From NCBI GenBank assembly GCA_016840465.1, contig JAEOSH010000001.1:1-32178 (forward strand): a stretch of DNA of 32,178 bases. The letters run 5' to 3'. The notes below the pieces were generated by a model, which was not told the DNA's origin, searched no databases, and was given only the letters and a program-made list of their open reading frames with translations. Below, piece after piece: positions 31,051-32,178 of the stretch (within the stretch, counting starts at the first letter, position 1; each line of letters starts with the position of its first letter). The position numbers were made by a program, and so were the translations under genes. The DNA comes from Candidatus Baldrarchaeum yapensis (GTDB lineage Archaea; Asgardarchaeota; Baldrarchaeia; Baldrarchaeales; Baldrarchaeaceae).

Positions 31051-32178
31051 TTACGATTGGCTTTCTTCCAATATTTCCGAATCTCCAGGAACAGTTCGCT
31101 GCAAGTCCTCTATTGTTACGTACTTTGATGCTAGTTTTCTTTCCTCTTCCGGTAGCTTGTTCAATAACTTTCTTAGCAACATCCTGCAAATATCGTTTTT
31201 AGGAATTTTTCCGGGTATTAAAGTTATCCAGATATTTGTCTTTCTAGTAATTGCGGAAGGTGGACCATAAATTAGCATCCAAAATCCTTGATCCTTTACT
31301 AAACCCAGTGACAATTTCAGCGGAACATTACTGATGTAATTTCTCTTTCCTCTTACCATCACCGCCCCATGCTTTAAGTATTGGCCTGATGGCGGAGATA
31401 GTGATACCTGCTCTGCGTTTACCCAGTAAGCATCGATACTTCCGAATCCGATCTTCCATGCCTTAGAATATGATACAGCAAATTGTGCTGCCTCTAGGAT
31501 AGTACTTTCTGGAAGCTTTCTTCCACCCGTCTTTACTATTACGTGTGGTGCTCCCTCTATGTCCGCATGAACAAATATGTCCCCTTTTTCTAAGTATTTC
31601 CTGACAAGAGCTTCATTTTGCTTTGCGTCACGACCCGCAATTACTATAAATCCGTCAGAACTTTCAAACCATCTAAACTTCTCAAACCACTTCTTTGGAC
31701 GTGCTTTAATGATCTTCTCTTCTGCAATTTTCACCTCCAACTCTGCTTTCGTTTCCAATTGATTTAATTTCTCTTTAATTTCACTCATCGACTTCTTTAA
31801 TCCCTCGATTTTTTCAGAAAGTTTTTTCGCTTTCTCATAATATACTGATGCATTTTCGGGTACGGATTTTCTGATATCAATGGACACGTTTTCCCCATCC
31901 AGTACCAGTATAATCTTTGCCTCCTGAGGTCTTACGTCCTTTATGATAAGTGCGTCGGAGATTCCTCGCTTCTTTCCTTCCTCTATTCTTGAAATTATTT
32001 CGTTCCATTCGTAACCCTTATTCCTTGCATTTTTTATCGCACCGATGATCCTTTCGATGATTTCCTTATGCATAAATATCAGATTCCCCATCCTAACGAG
32101 ACGTTCCGCCTCCCGTTCTAAGGAGACTAACCTTTGCTCCTGAGTTCGCAAAATTTCTAATAACTTTTCGCGCTCATT
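31051..32178 (-). CDS. rqcH: NFACT/RqcH-type ribosome quality control factor, C-terminal part
   Basis: The frame stays open to the last base of the window, so this is the C-terminal portion (about 375 residues) of a protein normally near 650 residues; the NFACT-N domain is cut off. A coiled-coil region with heptads (about the first 165 visible residues) precedes the NFACT-R/DUF814 domain. That domain has WFEKFRWFESSDGFIVIAG, GRDAKQNE, the KGDIFVHADIEGA string, AYWVNAEQVS and PPSGQYLKHGAVMVRGKRNY. NEMF/Rqc2 and bacterial RqcH bind the split 60S/50S ribosome with peptidyl-tRNA and add C-terminal tails to stalled chains. Archaeal homologues are expected to act alike. Confidence 0.93.
   Translation of the reverse strand, partial: NEREKLLEILRTQEQRLVSLEREAERLVRMGNLIFMHKEIIERIIGAIKNARNKGYEWNEIISRIEEGKKRGISDALIIKDVRPQEAKIILVLDGENVSIDIRKSVPENASVYYEKAKKLSEKIEGLKKSMSEIKEKLNQLETKAELEVKIAEEKIIKARPKKWFEKFRWFESSDGFIVIAGRDAKQNEALVRKYLEKGDIFVHADIEGAPHVIVKTGGRKLPESTILEAAQFAVSYSKAWKIGFGSIDAYWVNAEQVSLSPPSGQYLKHGAVMVRGKRNYISNVPLKLSLGLVKDQGFWMLIYGPPSAITRKTNIWITLIPGKIPKNDICRMLLRKLLNKLPEEERKLASKYVTIEDLQRTVPGDSEILEESQS

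Noticed and set aside
1-32178. CRISPR arrays, insertion sequences, rRNA and tRNA genes
   Set aside because: No regularly spaced repeats, transposase, terminal inverted repeats, complete tRNA cloverleaf or rRNA signature was seen on either strand by eye.

Overview
The window is a stretch of chromosome from a thermophilic archaeon, most likely a member of the TACK group. The case rests on an intact reverse gyrase (12384-16091), archaeal/eukaryotic-type information genes (eL33, TmcA, an archaeal GluRS with LSKSK, a TIP49/RuvBL-type ATPase, tRNA-splicing endonuclease, a GPN GTPase, an NFACT/RqcH protein), TATA-like boxes about 25-30 nt ahead of genes, and Shine-Dalgarno sites of the GAGG/GGTGA type with frequent GTG and TTG starts. 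No rRNA, tRNA, CRISPR array, insertion sequence or phage gene was found. Species cannot be named from this sequence.

Layout. Bases 1-19 are the Nextera/Tn5 mosaic end (library adapter), and about 170 bases after it may be foreign or chimeric. 172-1321 (minus): a membrane polyferredoxin with a tiny membrane partner. 1488-3611 (plus): an unknown protein, a small zinc protein, a Gfo/Idh/MocA dehydrogenase and a small membrane protein. 3587-9091 (minus): an apparent operon reading DUF72 - GluRS - tail-anchored JAMM/MPN+ protease - two tandem nucleotidyltransferase-like paralogues. 9224-10585 (minus): TIP49-like AAA+ ATPase, divergent from a stomatin (10984-11937). 12384-16091 (plus): reverse gyrase, convergent with tRNA endonuclease EndA and a DUF47/PhoU-like protein (16106-17366, minus). 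17696-21860 (plus): a four-gene redox operon (nitroreductase, ATC-hydrolase-like protein, GlcD-type flavoprotein, HdrD/GlpC-type CCG iron-sulfur protein) behind a palindrome-rich 330-nt control region. 21885-27076 (minus): CooC-like ATPase, ASCH protein, TmcA, degenerate PIN protein and GPN GTPase. 27149-31046 (plus): eL33, a second ASCH protein, an unknown protein, dihydroorotase, a Mut7-C RNase-like protein and AMMECR1. 31051-32178 (minus): the C-terminal part of an NFACT/RqcH protein cut by the window end.

How they fit together. Most genes serve translation, tRNA and ribosome function (GluRS, EndA, TmcA, eL33, GPN GTPase, RqcH, ASCH proteins) and DNA topology. Accessory metabolism is concentrated in the 17.7-21.9 kb operon, which looks like a flavin/iron-sulfur 2-hydroxyacid-type dehydrogenase module with two extra enzymes. 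The most novel-looking parts are that operon with its palindromic control region, and the tail-anchored Rpn11-like JAMM protease whose gene is coupled to two large, overlapping nucleotidyltransferase paralogues.
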